A DNA stretch of 64,000 nucleotides from RGIG5579 sp045541915 (GCA_045541915.1 JAZQJZ010000012.1:1-64000), one strand, 5' to 3'; positions 12,266 to 21,475 are shown, numbered from the stretch's first letter. Made by a program: numbers and translations. Notes: generated from the letters alone by a model not told the origin.

Positions 12266-14398
12266 TCACTGAGTGATGGTAGTAAGTCCCAAGAGACTTT
12301 TTCGAACCAGGAGCAGATCAATGGCATCCACCTTGCCGTCCCGGTTCACATCTGCCGCCTGAGAAGCGGAGGAATCCAGATCTGTGATGCCCAAAAGATT
12401 TCGACGGACCATCAAAAGGTCAATGGCATCCATAACAGAATCCTTATTGATATCGCCAAACATTACAAGGGTGAATTTCAGGGTAGTGGATCCGTCATAA
12501 TACGACAGGAGGTGCCCGGTTCTTACCGCACCGCCGGAAACCACGGCTCCATTTTCATCGGAGAGAGTGGCGGCTGCTTTTCCATACACACCAAGTTTTG
12601 CGAGAAAATCTCCCACAGAGGTTCCCATAGGGATGCCGGAGATCATCTGCCCCTGGATCCGATAAGGAGGATTCCAACCGGAGGGAACCGGCTTTGGCTC
12701 TTCCGGAGAAACAGGCGGAGGATTGGGGGTGCTAGGTTCCTCCGGTTCTTCCGGAGGCGGTGTGCCATCGGCACCCTTTCCGTTCAGGATCACCCGGAGG
12801 GTATAGGTTCTGGTTTCACCGGCTGCGCTGGTGCATTTGATCTTCAAGACATTCTCTCCGGTCCAGATGGAAACATTTCCCAGAGAGCCGCTCAACGATG
12901 CTACCTTGCTTGCGGCTGTGGCGCTCACCCGAATGGAAGATACATCTTCATTGATAATAATGGTATAGGACGAGGTGCCGTTGTGCAGAGTGTCATAAAA
13001 ATCAAAGGTAGGCGTTAAGGCATAGCCTTCGACGGTAATCGAGGTGAGATAGTTATTGGGACTTCCGGCCGGGGTAGGTTCGGCACAGAGCTTTTCCGGC
13101 ATATTTTTATAAAGAGGGATGCGAAACACAAAAGAAGATTCCATATACCCAAGAGCCTCATAGGTACCGCCCTGGAGTTTGCTTTCGCTATGGGCGGCGG
13201 CAATGTTGGTCATATACTGATGCCAGTAATAATACTTGGGGTCTACAACGGAAAACTTCTGAAAATAAGGGGTATTCTGCCCTCTGGCAATATAATCGCT
13301 TCCAATGAAGGAGCCGCCGGCCATAATGGCTTTATAGGGGCTATCCCATCCTTGGGCTTTTGCGTGAATCATTCCGTCGGTGGCGCCGCTATTTGCACCG
13401 ATGTTGAAAAAGTTATAATACCCTTCATAGCCGGGATAGTTTCCGTGGGCACAGGAGGAGCCGGACCATCCCACTTCCTGGATGCAACGGGTAACCAGGT
13501 GGAAGGCGCTCACATTGGCGCTCTCTGCCGCTTTGAGAAATGCCGCGCCGTAGGAAATGGGATTTGCCTGGTCATCCAGAATGGTCTTCCCTTCCATAAA
13601 AGAGCCCTTCAGCATGGCTTCCACACTTTCCAGCGTCTGGCTGGCAGAGGAAAAGGTCAGTTTTTCAAATTGGAAAATATCATCCTCATTTAAGAAATTC
13701 CGAGGGTCCATATAGTAGGCTACCAGGGAGGGATTGGCCTGGAACCAGGTGCCGGCTTCCATAGCATAGAAGGTATCGGTCTCCCAATCATAGCCATGGG
13801 TAGTGGAATAATGGGAGGCATAGCGGGAATTGGTCAGGCTTCGGCCGGGAACATTCTCATTCCGCTGCACCTCTGCCCAATCAAGACCGGTATCAAAGGC
13901 TTCAAAATGCCAGGAAGGGTGGGCCTCGTGAATTGCCTTCAGCGCTCTGTGATAGGCTTCCGGAAAGGCTTTCAGTTGTTCTTCGAATTTCAAATTTTCC
14001 ACCACCGGAATATCAGCAGTGGAGCGAATCACCACATATCTTCCATGAATATATCCTTCATAAGCAGTGCCGGAATATGTAAAACTCACAAAAAACCAAG
14101 GATCGCCCACCGAATCCGGGACCGAATCACCCTTGACGGTCAATTCATGGCCACTGAACAAAAAAATCTTCTCGCCATTGTGGGTCAAGGGACTGAAATT
14201 CGTACCGGCTCCGGAGCGAACATGGACCGCATCGCCCTTTACCATTGCCGAACGGGTCGCAGGAGCTTCCTGGGCAACCGGACTGTTTTCCCCTTCCGCA
14301 AAAACAATGGGAGAAAGAGGAGAAAAAAGAAGGATCATGCACAGCACGGCGGAAAGCGCGCTTTGAAATACCTTACATTTGAAAACGACCATTTTCAT
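12266..14398 (-). CDS. Secreted glucosaminidase with SH3, cadherin-like and dockerin domains
   Basis: 710 residues: signal peptide (about 1-34), SH3-type repeat (about 50-125, 'VHVRSGAGTNFSPL'), mannosyl-glycoprotein endo-beta-N-acetylglucosaminidase-type domain (about 190-430) with the likely catalytic Glu in 'TRCIQEVGWSG', a cadherin-like domain (about 455-545), a Pro/Glu-rich linker and a C-terminal type I dockerin made of two calcium-loop repeats, 'GDINKDSVMDAIDLLMVRR' and 'DVNRDGKVDAIDLLLVRK'. It cuts peptidoglycan glycan strands. A dockerin on an autolysin is uncommon and matches the adjacent cohesin gene. ATG 14398 follows AAAGGAGG. Confidence 0.9.
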   Translation of the reverse strand: MKMVVFKCKVFQSALSAVLCMILLFSPLSPIVFAEGENSPVAQEAPATRSAMVKGDAVHVRSGAGTNFSPLTHNGEKIFLFSGHELTVKGDSVPDSVGDPWFFVSFTYSGTAYEGYIHGRYVVIRSTADIPVVENLKFEEQLKAFPEAYHRALKAIHEAHPSWHFEAFDTGLDWAEVQRNENVPGRSLTNSRYASHYSTTHGYDWETDTFYAMEAGTWFQANPSLVAYYMDPRNFLNEDDIFQFEKLTFSSASQTLESVEAMLKGSFMEGKTILDDQANPISYGAAFLKAAESANVSAFHLVTRCIQEVGWSGSSCAHGNYPGYEGYYNFFNIGANSGATDGMIHAKAQGWDSPYKAIMAGGSFIGSDYIARGQNTPYFQKFSVVDPKYYYWHQYMTNIAAAHSESKLQGGTYEALGYMESSFVFRIPLYKNMPEKLCAEPTPAGSPNNYLTSITVEGYALTPTFDFYDTLHNGTSSYTIIINEDVSSIRVSATAASKVASLSGSLGNVSIWTGENVLKIKCTSAAGETRTYTLRVILNGKGADGTPPPEEPEEPSTPNPPPVSPEEPKPVPSGWNPPYRIQGQMISGIPMGTSVGDFLAKLGVYGKAAATLSDENGAVVSGGAVRTGHLLSYYDGSTTLKFTLVMFGDINKDSVMDAIDLLMVRRNLLGITDLDSSASQAADVNRDGKVDAIDLLLVRKSLLGLTTITQ

Positions 14399-14434
14399 TT
14401 TTCCTCCTTTCTTTTTTCATAACAGAACACGGTA

Positions 14435-14463
14435 ATACTACCATATTACTGGGGATTCGTCAA
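14435..14463 (-). promoter_or_regulatory. Promoter of the dockerin-cohesin operon
   Basis: Minus strand TTGACG (14458-14463), 17 bp, TAGTAT (14435-14440). Confidence 0.7.
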
Positions 14464-14496
14464 GAAGCGGCACGGCTCCAAATTTTTAAGTTTTTT

Positions 14497-15690
14497 CTAA
14501 AAAATGGCGGGAGTTTGCTTGAGGAAATACCCTTCTGTTTCTTTCTTGGGAAATGCCATTTGATAGATTTCATCTGCCAAGTGAGCTGCAGAGGCCTGGC
14601 GGAGAATACCCTGATCCTCTGATCGCAAAGCATGAGCAGGCTTTGTGAAAACGGGAATGGAACCGCACTCTTTTGATTTTGAAATCATTTCTCTTCCCTT
14701 TTCGCCTGCGGCAAGGACCTGGGTATAAAGGGGCGCTTCTTTTTCAGCGTGACGGGGAATGTTCAAAAGAAGCGCAAGAAGTCCTCTTCGGATCCGAGAA
14801 TCGGTGACGCTGGCATTTTTCATTTTCCGGACCAGATCCTCCACGCTCTCGCTTTCTCCGGCAAATTTTCTGGCACGGTCGCAAAGAGCGGAAAAGCCAT
14901 AGATCTCTTTCATTTCCTTCCGACTTTTCGTTTTTAAGAGATAAAATAGAATGGGCGAAAGGGTTTCCATGGAAACCGGAAAATGCCCCTTTTCCTTTTC
15001 TTTTATCATTTCATCAAAGGATACGGCAGGAAGATGCTCCATCGGATCACCGCCGGAAAGGATCATTTTTCGAATGGCAGTGGCAGAGAGGAATTCTCCC
15101 TCTTCCTTTTCGGAACGGATCTGTTCTCCCAAACGTTTCACCGGGTAAAACGAAACAGGAAAGGAAAGCGCTTGGGCTGCCAGGATATATTCCATGGCAA
15201 GGGAAGCATTGGAAGAGGACAGGATCTCTTCCCGGCCGAACATTGTTTCATATACCCTCTCTCGAGCGGTGGGATAGCCCACACCTCGGTTTTCCTCCAA
15301 ATACTGCTTCAGTTCACAAAGAAAGGAAGGATCAGAGAGATTTTTGGCACAAGTTAGCATTCTTTCCGGATCGGGAATTTCCGTTCCAAAAGCCAGAGTA
15401 TCGCAAATGCCAAGGCGCTTTAAGATGGAAATGGCGCTGGTTCCAAAGCTTTCTCCGGAGAGAGAGGAAAAAGGGAAAGGCAGTTCCAGGACCAAATCGG
15501 CCCCGGCGAAGATAGCACTGCGGGCGCGGCTGAATTTTTCCTGAATGGCAAAGGAGCCTCTCTGAACAAAATTGCCACTCATCACACAGACGATCCCCTT
15601 TTCGGGAAAGGCTTTCTTCACTTGTCCGAGAAAATATTCGTGCCCTTTGTGCAAGGGATTGAATTCACAAACAATACCGACGGCGTTCAT
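14497..15690 (-). CDS. tmcAL: tRNA(Met) cytidine acetate ligase family (YlbM/TmcAL)
   Basis: 397 residues, near the family's usual length of about 400. The N terminus 'GIVCEFNPLHKGHEYFL' is the HxGH nucleotidyltransferase motif, followed by 'VMSGNFVQRG' and 'GADLVLELPFPFS', both characteristic of TmcAL. The enzyme makes N4-acetylcytidine at the wobble base of elongator tRNA-Met using acetate and ATP. Cytoplasmic. It is divergent from the FkbM-like gene and transcribed alone. Annotated by motif only. Confidence 0.92.
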   Translation of the reverse strand: MNAVGIVCEFNPLHKGHEYFLGQVKKAFPEKGIVCVMSGNFVQRGSFAIQEKFSRARSAIFAGADLVLELPFPFSSLSGESFGTSAISILKRLGICDTLAFGTEIPDPERMLTCAKNLSDPSFLCELKQYLEENRGVGYPTARERVYETMFGREEILSSSNASLAMEYILAAQALSFPVSFYPVKRLGEQIRSEKEEGEFLSATAIRKMILSGGDPMEHLPAVSFDEMIKEKEKGHFPVSMETLSPILFYLLKTKSRKEMKEIYGFSALCDRARKFAGESESVEDLVRKMKNASVTDSRIRRGLLALLLNIPRHAEKEAPLYTQVLAAGEKGREMISKSKECGSIPVFTKPAHALRSEDQGILRQASAAHLADEIYQMAFPKKETEGYFLKQTPAIF

Positions 15691-15755
15691 ACTGCCTCCT
15701 TTACTTTTCTTTCAAACTATGCTATGATAAACCGAATTTCAAATGGGAGCTTCAA

Positions 15756-16802
15756 ATGGAACAGAAAACCTATCTTTGGGAATATTTAAAAAACACAAAA
15801 AAGAATATTGTCATTTACGGAATGGGCGACGGGTGTGATAAGATCCTGAAGGTTTGCCGGGAAAAGGGCATTTTAATCAAGGGTATTTTTGCCAGCGATG
15901 AATATGTGCGCGGCAAGACGGTTCACTCATTTCCCGTCACCACCTTCCAAGAAGCAAAAGATACCTTTGGAGATATGATCGTTCTCCTGGCATTTGGCGT
16001 GTTTCGACCGGACATGATGGAAAAAATCCGACGGATGGCAAACGAAACTGAATTCTATGCGCCGGAGGTTCCCTTGTTCGGCGGTGGCCTTTTGGATCGG
16101 GAATTTGTTCTTGGTCATAAAGAAGAAATCGATTCCGTTCGAGGCTTCCTTTCCGACGAAACTTCAAAAAAGGCTTTCGACGGACTTTTTTCTTACAAAA
16201 TAAGCGGAAAAATCGACCCTTTGATGGAGATTGAAACAGATCGAATACAGGATCTGAAAACGCTAGTTCCCTTTCGCGAGGGTGATTTTTATGTAGATCT
16301 GGGCGCTTATGATGGGGATACCGTGCTGGAATGGCACGAAAATTTCCCAAAGCACGGAAAGATCCTGGCGGTGGAGCCGGGCAGAAAAACTTTTCAAAAG
16401 CTAATGAAAAACTGCGGTCACATTCCGGGCTTTCAAGCCATAGAGGCGGCCGCATGGAATGAGAACACGCCCCTTTCCTTCAACGGGAAATCCGGTCGCA
16501 GTGCCGCGGTGGCATCGGACGGAAAAGACCTGGTAGAGGGAATTTGCTTATCCGATGTTTGCACCAAGGCAGATTTTATCAAATTCGACGTGGAGGGTGC
16601 CGAAAAGGAGGCCATTGAGGGAGCAAGGGAGCTGATCCAAAGAGAAAAGCCAACGCTTTGCATCAGTTGTTATCACAGGACCGAGGATTTCTTCGCCTTG
16701 CCTTTGCAGATCAAAAAAATTCTACCCGAATATCGGGTGTATCTGCGGCACTGGCCCTACATTCCGGCCTGGGACACAGTTTACTTTTTTGTGGCAAGAT
16801 AA
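15756..16802 (+). CDS. FkbM-family methyltransferase with N-terminal Rossmann-like domain
   Basis: 348 residues. The N-terminal third, 'KNIVIYGMGDGCDKILKVC', resembles the nucleotide-binding half of sugar-modifying proteins. The C-terminal part is an FkbM-type SAM methyltransferase: 'FYVDLGAYDGDTVLEW' (SAM site, about 183-198), 'ILAVEPGRKTFQKL' and 'FIKFDVEGAEKEAIEGA' (about 270-286). Such proteins often methylate surface glycans. No glycan cluster is nearby, so the substrate is open. ATG 15756 follows GGGAG. Confidence 0.85.
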   Translation: MEQKTYLWEYLKNTKKNIVIYGMGDGCDKILKVCREKGILIKGIFASDEYVRGKTVHSFPVTTFQEAKDTFGDMIVLLAFGVFRPDMMEKIRRMANETEFYAPEVPLFGGGLLDREFVLGHKEEIDSVRGFLSDETSKKAFDGLFSYKISGKIDPLMEIETDRIQDLKTLVPFREGDFYVDLGAYDGDTVLEWHENFPKHGKILAVEPGRKTFQKLMKNCGHIPGFQAIEAAAWNENTPLSFNGKSGRSAAVASDGKDLVEGICLSDVCTKADFIKFDVEGAEKEAIEGARELIQREKPTLCISCYHRTEDFFALPLQIKKILPEYRVYLRHWPYIPAWDTVYFFVAR

Positions 16803-16839
16803 AAAAGGATTTTGCGCCATTCGCGCAAAATCTTTTTTT
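16801..16839. terminator. Bidirectional terminator
   Basis: AGATTTTGCGC-type stem between the FkbM gene and the convergent HD gene, with A and T tracts. Confidence 0.85.
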
Positions 16840-16842
16840 GCT

Positions 16843-17424
16843 TTAGAGGCTGACCTCGTCAATGTTCTTGGTAAAGGAGTCAATATAATGCTCCAAAAAG
16901 AAGTCCACCTCCGGCATTTCCAGCTCGTGGAGTGATCTTTCGTTGAAGGTGCAAGCAGAAGAAAACTCCCGGTTGCCTCGTTCGATCTCCTGGAGACATT
17001 TAATATAAGCGCAAAGCTTATCCGCACCTTTTACAATCTTTTTTTCCTCAGGAGAAAGCGCCAGGAGCGCGGTATAAGCACCGGCGGTCTCTTCGTCCAA
17101 AAGTGACAGCATTTTACCCAAGCTGACACGCTCGATCTCCTTATAAGACTCCTTGATCTTATCATTATAATACTTGATGGGAGTGGGAAGATCACCGGTG
17201 AGCACTTCGTTCATATCATGAAAAAGAGCCGCAGAAAGAAGCCGGTTGGGGTCCAGTTTCTTTCCGAAATGGCGGTTTCCGATGAGTGTGAGCGCGTGGG
17301 CAATCACCGCACATTCCATAGAATGCTCGCTGAGATTTTCATTTCGGGTATTATACATCAAGCCCCAGCGGTTGATGTTTTTCATTTGAAACAGGAGGGC
17401 GTAAAAATCTCCGTTGTTTTTCAT
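16843..17424 (-). CDS. HD-domain 5'-deoxynucleotidase (YfbR-like)
   Basis: 193 residues. The HD metal site appears as 'SEHSMECAV' (about 32-40), 'LFHDMNEVLTGDLPTP' (about 68-83) and the later conserved 'GADKLCAYIKC'. YfbR-type enzymes dephosphorylate deoxyribonucleoside monophosphates in the cytoplasm. Its ATG overlaps the whiA stop (ATGA), so it is the last gene of the hprK operon. Length matches the family. Confidence 0.87.
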   Translation of the reverse strand: MKNNGDFYALLFQMKNINRWGLMYNTRNENLSEHSMECAVIAHALTLIGNRHFGKKLDPNRLLSAALFHDMNEVLTGDLPTPIKYYNDKIKESYKEIERVSLGKMLSLLDEETAGAYTALLALSPEEKKIVKGADKLCAYIKCLQEIERGNREFSSACTFNERSLHELEMPEVDFFLEHYIDSFTKNIDEVSL

Positions 17425-18344
17425 ATGTCTTCCTCGTTTTTATGTTTTTCCGCCAGAACAGACAATTTCTGCAGACGGTGATTCAAGCCGGATTTTGTAA
17501 TTTCCTCCTCCGAGCGCTCCACCAACTCCGAAAGAGAGACCTCCGGGTAGGATAGGCGAAGCTTTGCCGCCTTTTGAAGCGGCTCCGACAGAGTTTCCAA
17601 AATCCCCTGCTCCTCCAAATAACGGATGGACAGGATGATGTTTTGAGAACTGACCACGGCTTTTTTGATGTTGGCATCGTCAAAATTCTGACGTCGGTTA
17701 ATATTGGCGCGAATGCTTTTTTCAATTTTTTGGTTCATCAATTCCAGAGAAAACTTTTGAGCACCCATCACGGAAAGAAGATCTTCGATCTTACTGCTTT
17801 CCTTCAAATACAAATAGATTCCGTTGGAATCGTATCTTTTTTTGACCAAAATATCGAAATCCGTCAAAACCGAAGTAAGCTCGCGCGCCTCATTTTCGCC
17901 GGGAAGGAGAAAGGCGGCGTGGTACCCTTTTGCCGGATCCAGAACCGTTCCGCAGGAAAGAAAGGCACCGCGAACAAATAAGACGCGGCAACGCTCGCAC
18001 CCCATTTCACCGACACTTGTAGTTTCGCGCAAGATCCGTTCACGAGTTCCGGAAGGCAAGGAAAGGATCGCTCCTTTTCGATTGCCCCGATCCCTCGGAA
18101 GAACACGGGCCTCCAAATCGAAGGAACGGATCAAAAGGTAGGCGATCACCTCCAAAAGGGATTCCCGATCAGAGGAAAGAATGTCCTGTTTTTCTTCACT
18201 TTGCGCCAAAAACAGAAAAACCGATCGCAAAAAAGACAAGCGACAGCACTCTTTCCACTTTACGTGTCCGTTTTCGCCCACGCCCAGCTCCTCCAGGCTT
18301 TTGGCACACAGATAATCCTTAACAGAAGAAGAAAAGCTCGTCAC
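17421..18344 (-). CDS. whiA: DNA-binding protein WhiA
   Basis: 307 residues, the usual size. The N-terminal half has the degenerate LAGLIDADG homing-endonuclease fold ('CCRLSFLRSVFLF', 'RVLFVRGAFLSCGTV'). The C-terminal helix-turn-helix is about 225-300 with 'LSYPEVSLSELVE' and 'SGLNHRLQKL'. In Firmicutes WhiA affects cell division and growth rather than sporulation. I use GTG 18344 (TSFSSSVKDYLC) because AAAAGGAGAG lies just upstream; an earlier ATG would start inside the murB end without a ribosome site. Confidence 0.92.
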   Translation of the reverse strand: MTSFSSSVKDYLCAKSLEELGVGENGHVKWKECCRLSFLRSVFLFLAQSEEKQDILSSDRESLLEVIAYLLIRSFDLEARVLPRDRGNRKGAILSLPSGTRERILRETTSVGEMGCERCRVLFVRGAFLSCGTVLDPAKGYHAAFLLPGENEARELTSVLTDFDILVKKRYDSNGIYLYLKESSKIEDLLSVMGAQKFSLELMNQKIEKSIRANINRRQNFDDANIKKAVVSSQNIILSIRYLEEQGILETLSEPLQKAAKLRLSYPEVSLSELVERSEEEITKSGLNHRLQKLSVLAEKHKNEEDI

Positions 18345-18357
18345 ACACTCTCTCCTT

Positions 18358-19284
18358 TTACTCGATGACACGCACTTCGCACTGAATGTGAATGCCTTCT
18401 TTTTCGAAGATGATCTCTTTGATCTTACGGATCAGTTCCAGAATATCAGAGCTTGTAGCATTGTCATAATTGATAACAAATCCGGCGTGCTTTTCACTGA
18501 CCTTAGCGCCGCCCACAGCAAAGCCCTTCAATCCGGCCTGGTCGATCATTTGAGCTGTATACCGCCCAGGATAACGCTTAAAGGTGCTACCGGCACTGGG
18601 ATACTCCAGAGGCTGCTTTTCCGAACGCCGGGCTATCAGATCTTCCATATTCCGGAAAATCTCCTCCGAGTCTCCCTTTTCCAGCTGAAACGTTGCAGAA
18701 AGGATGACCGCACCGTTTTCTTCGAAAACACTGGTACGATACCCCATATTCAAATCTTTTGTCGGCAAGGTCTTCACCTCGCCCTCCCGGGTAACAAAGG
18801 TGACTTCTTTTAAAATATCCTTACACTCACCGCCGTAAGCACCGGCATTCATAAACACCGCGCCGCCCACAGAACCGGGAATGCCATAGAAAAACTCCAT
18901 TCCGGTCAGGCTGTTTTTTTTGGCAAGGGTGGCAAGAGAAGTAATGGAAACCCCAGCCTCTGCGGTCACGCAGGTACCCAAAACACGAGTTTCCCGGAGA
19001 CGGGACAGGGACAAAACAAGACCGGAATACCCTTCGTCCTTTGCGATCACATTAGACCCATTTCCCAAAATAAAGTAAGGAATCTTCTCCGAGACAAGAA
19101 TGGGAAACAGACAGGTGATGACCCTCACCTTCAAGGGAAACAGAACCGCTGCCCTTCCACCGGTGCGGAAAGAGGTCAGCCTCGAGAGCGGGTGATCCGG
19201 GATCATTTCCCAATCCTCCCGTGCAATCTTCCCTTTTTGGCAAAGTTCGGCGAGAATTTCGTTTACCCGAAGACAAACATTCAT
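18358..19284 (-). CDS. murB: UDP-N-acetylenolpyruvoylglucosamine reductase MurB
   Basis: 308 residues with FAD-binding motifs 'TSFRTGGRA', 'ILGNGSNVIAKDEGYSGLV', 'GIPGSVGGAVFMNAGAYG', 'YRTSVF' and the active-site stretch 'PSAGSTFKR'. A type II MurB. It reduces the enolpyruvyl group to make UDP-MurNAc for peptidoglycan. ATG 19284 follows GTGGAG. In many Firmicutes rapZ and yvcK stand between murB and whiA; here whiA follows directly after 13 bases. Confidence 0.95.
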   Translation of the reverse strand: MNVCLRVNEILAELCQKGKIAREDWEMIPDHPLSRLTSFRTGGRAAVLFPLKVRVITCLFPILVSEKIPYFILGNGSNVIAKDEGYSGLVLSLSRLRETRVLGTCVTAEAGVSITSLATLAKKNSLTGMEFFYGIPGSVGGAVFMNAGAYGGECKDILKEVTFVTREGEVKTLPTKDLNMGYRTSVFEENGAVILSATFQLEKGDSEEIFRNMEDLIARRSEKQPLEYPSAGSTFKRYPGRYTAQMIDQAGLKGFAVGGAKVSEKHAGFVINYDNATSSDILELIRKIKEIIFEKEGIHIQCEVRVIE

Positions 19285-19286
19285 GG

Positions 19287-20240
19287 TTATCTCCACAAAA
19301 GAGCTGCGCCGATGATGCCGGCGTCATTTCCCAGCTCTGCTTTTTTCAAAACGGTTTTCTTTTCGCACATACGGGAATACTGCTCTGCCTCCAGGATCTT
19401 TCTTACCGGGCCTAACAGTGCTTCGCCCTCGGCAGAAATACCTCCGCCAACTGAAATAATCTCCGGTTGGAAGATGTTGACCATATTGGTAATACCGGTA
19501 CCAAGATAAGAGGTGAACAGATCCAGCACCTTTTTGGCGCTTTCATCCCCCTGGCGCCAAGCGTCAAAGGCCGTTCTACCGTCCACGTGAGAAAGGTCTC
19601 CTTTGCAAAGGGACCACATCAAGCTTTCCTTGTTTTTCTCCATTTCTTCTTTTGTGATCCGGCAAAGTGCCGTAGCAGAGCTATAGACCTCCCAGCAGCC
19701 TTTTCTGCCGCAGGAGCATGGCAAGCCGTCCTTTTCAATAACGCAGTGGCCGAGCTCAGCACCGGCAAAGTTAAATCCGTGAAAAATCTTGCCGTCCAGG
19801 ATCACGCCGCCACCAACGCCGGTTCCCAAGGTAATAAACACAGAGGATCGGCAACCCTTGGCGGCACCGGCTTCTGCCTCCCCTTTGGCGGCACAGTTGG
19901 CGTCGTTTTCGAGACCCACTCTGGCAATGCCGGTTCTTTTCTTCAGATCTTCCACGATGTTAAAATTCAGAAAGGAAGGGAGATTGCAGGAATACTCAAT
20001 GACACCCGTTTCCGAATTGGCGATACCGGGAGATGCGATGCCGCAAAAAGCGACTTTTTCTTTTTCCACGCCGCTTTCCAAAATAACACTCTCCACCAAA
20101 TTTGCCATATCTGTCATAATGGCGTCAGCGCTTCTCTGGGCGCCGGTTTTACAGCTTTTTTTCAAAAGCAATTTCCCGGATACATCCACAAGTCCACAGG
20201 CGATATTGGTTCCGCCCAAATCAATTCCGATATAATACAT
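19287..20240 (-). CDS. glcK: ROK-family glucokinase
   Basis: 317 residues. ATP site 'GIDLGGTNIACGLV', sugar site 'ENDANCAAKGEA', 'TLGTGVGGGVILDG', the ROK zinc motif 'CSCGRKGCWE' and ribose-binding 'SVGGGISAE'. Phosphorylates glucose, possibly other hexoses, in the cytoplasm. Placed between hprK and murB with stop/start overlap on the hprK side (TAATG), linking sugar entry to the HPr-kinase carbon-control gene. Confidence 0.9.
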   Translation of the reverse strand: MYYIGIDLGGTNIACGLVDVSGKLLLKKSCKTGAQRSADAIMTDMANLVESVILESGVEKEKVAFCGIASPGIANSETGVIEYSCNLPSFLNFNIVEDLKKRTGIARVGLENDANCAAKGEAEAGAAKGCRSSVFITLGTGVGGGVILDGKIFHGFNFAGAELGHCVIEKDGLPCSCGRKGCWEVYSSATALCRITKEEMEKNKESLMWSLCKGDLSHVDGRTAFDAWRQGDESAKKVLDLFTSYLGTGITNMVNIFQPEIISVGGGISAEGEALLGPVRKILEAEQYSRMCEKKTVLKKAELGNDAGIIGAALLWR

Positions 20241-21172
20241 TATTCTCCTCCAAACTGTTTCATCAGTTTCTCGTTCAATTCTTCGGCCGTATTAAAGCCC
20301 ATAAGCTTCTGGCGCATATTCATGGTGGCGATCTCAATGATCAAGGCTAAATTTCGACCGGGACGAACCGGGACCGTCACCGAGGGAATTCTGATTCCCA
20401 TCAGTTCAGTATATTCCGTATCCATTCCCAAACGCTCATAATTTTTTTCCTGGTTCCAGGGCTCAAGATTGATGATCAGATCGATTTTTTCCGTATCCTT
20501 CACCGCGCCCATACCAAACAGGCGGCGCACATCTACCACACCGATGCCTCTGAGCTCCACATAATACCGGATCAATTCCGGCGCAGATCCCACCAGAGTC
20601 TTATCCGATACTCGCTTGATCTCCACCGCATCGTCTGCGATCAGACGATGTCCTCTTTTCACCAGGTCAATGGCCGTTTCACTTTTACCAACACCGCTGT
20701 CACCCAGGAGGAGAACGCCTTCGCCGTAAACCTCAACCAAAACACCGTGACAGGTCATACGGTCTGCCAGAGCCACGTTTAATTCTGCAATGAGAGAAGC
20801 CATAAAATACGAGGTATCCTTTTCGATTCCCAAAAGGGGTACATGATTTTTCTTGGCCAGCAAAACAACATCCTCCGGCACCACCAGGCCATGACAGACA
20901 ATGACACACACCGGCTTTTTGCTCATCAAACGGAAGAAGGCATCCTCGCGTTCCTTTTTGCCAAGGGATTGCAAATACTCATATTCTGTTCGACCGATGA
21001 TCTGGATTCTCTCCGCATCGAAATATTCTTGAAACCCGGCAAGAAACAGGCCGGGACGGTTTACTTCCTTGTGATAAATTTGCTTTTTATGATCTTCTTC
21101 GGAGACAGCAATTTCACTCAAAGAAAATTTTTTAATGATCTCGCCTAATGTAATAAAATATTTTTCCTCCAC
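20240..21172 (-). CDS. hprK: HPr kinase/phosphorylase
   Basis: 310 residues with the Walker A 'GDSGVGKSETAIDLVKRGHRL' region at about 153-172, the family signature 'YYVELRGIGVVDVRRLFG' region, and 'KTL'-type N-terminal domain. It phosphorylates Ser46 of HPr, the master switch of carbon catabolite control in Firmicutes. Starts at GTG 21172 behind AAAGGAGG. First gene of the five-gene hprK-ROK-murB-whiA-HD operon. Confidence 0.95.
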   Translation of the reverse strand: MEEKYFITLGEIIKKFSLSEIAVSEEDHKKQIYHKEVNRPGLFLAGFQEYFDAERIQIIGRTEYEYLQSLGKKEREDAFFRLMSKKPVCVIVCHGLVVPEDVVLLAKKNHVPLLGIEKDTSYFMASLIAELNVALADRMTCHGVLVEVYGEGVLLLGDSGVGKSETAIDLVKRGHRLIADDAVEIKRVSDKTLVGSAPELIRYYVELRGIGVVDVRRLFGMGAVKDTEKIDLIINLEPWNQEKNYERLGMDTEYTELMGIRIPSVTVPVRPGRNLALIIEIATMNMRQKLMGFNTAEELNEKLMKQFGGE

Positions 21173-21202
21173 TGCATTTTCCTCCTTTTTCGATCAAAAA
21201 AT

Positions 21203-21231
21203 ATTGTAGCATAAAGAGAAAATAATTTCAA
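21203..21231 (-). promoter_or_regulatory. Promoter of the hprK operon
   Basis: Minus strand TTGAAA (21226-21231), 17 bp, TACAAT (21203-21208), with extended ATGC. Confidence 0.75.
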
Positions 21232-21289
21232 TGGGGAAAGCATAAAAACCGCCGGAAAAAGCAAACTAAAAGAAAAAAAGGAGTTTGCC

Positions 21290-21475
21290 ATGCAAAAGGA
21301 TTCCCCCTTTAAAAAAACCAAGATCAGTCCCAAGGACAGACACCCCCGTCCCGTAAACGAAACCGGCCCCAGTGATATGATCCGCCTTCCTCCCAGCAGA
21401 ATGGACCCGGACGGATGGTACACCGGCCTTCCCATGGATTTTCGGGAGCCGGTGCAAGACGCAGACGATCTTTGA
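21290..21475 (+). CDS. Small conserved protein ending in VQDADDL
   Basis: 61 residues, proline-rich, no membrane segment: 'DRHPRPVNETGPSDMIRLPP' then 'DPDGWYTGLP' and a C-terminal 'PVQDADDL'. I recall similar short proteins with 'GSYTG' and 'PVQDADDL' ends in other Clostridia, but know no function. AAAGGAG precedes ATG 21290 and a terminator follows the stop at once, supporting a real gene. Confidence 0.75.
   Translation: MQKDSPFKKTKISPKDRHPRPVNETGPSDMIRLPPSRMDPDGWYTGLPMDFREPVQDADDL

Noticed and set aside
12512..14422. Long plus-strand ORFs opposite the glucosaminidase gene
   Set aside because: They are antisense frames over a gene with complete domain structure and lack ribosome sites.
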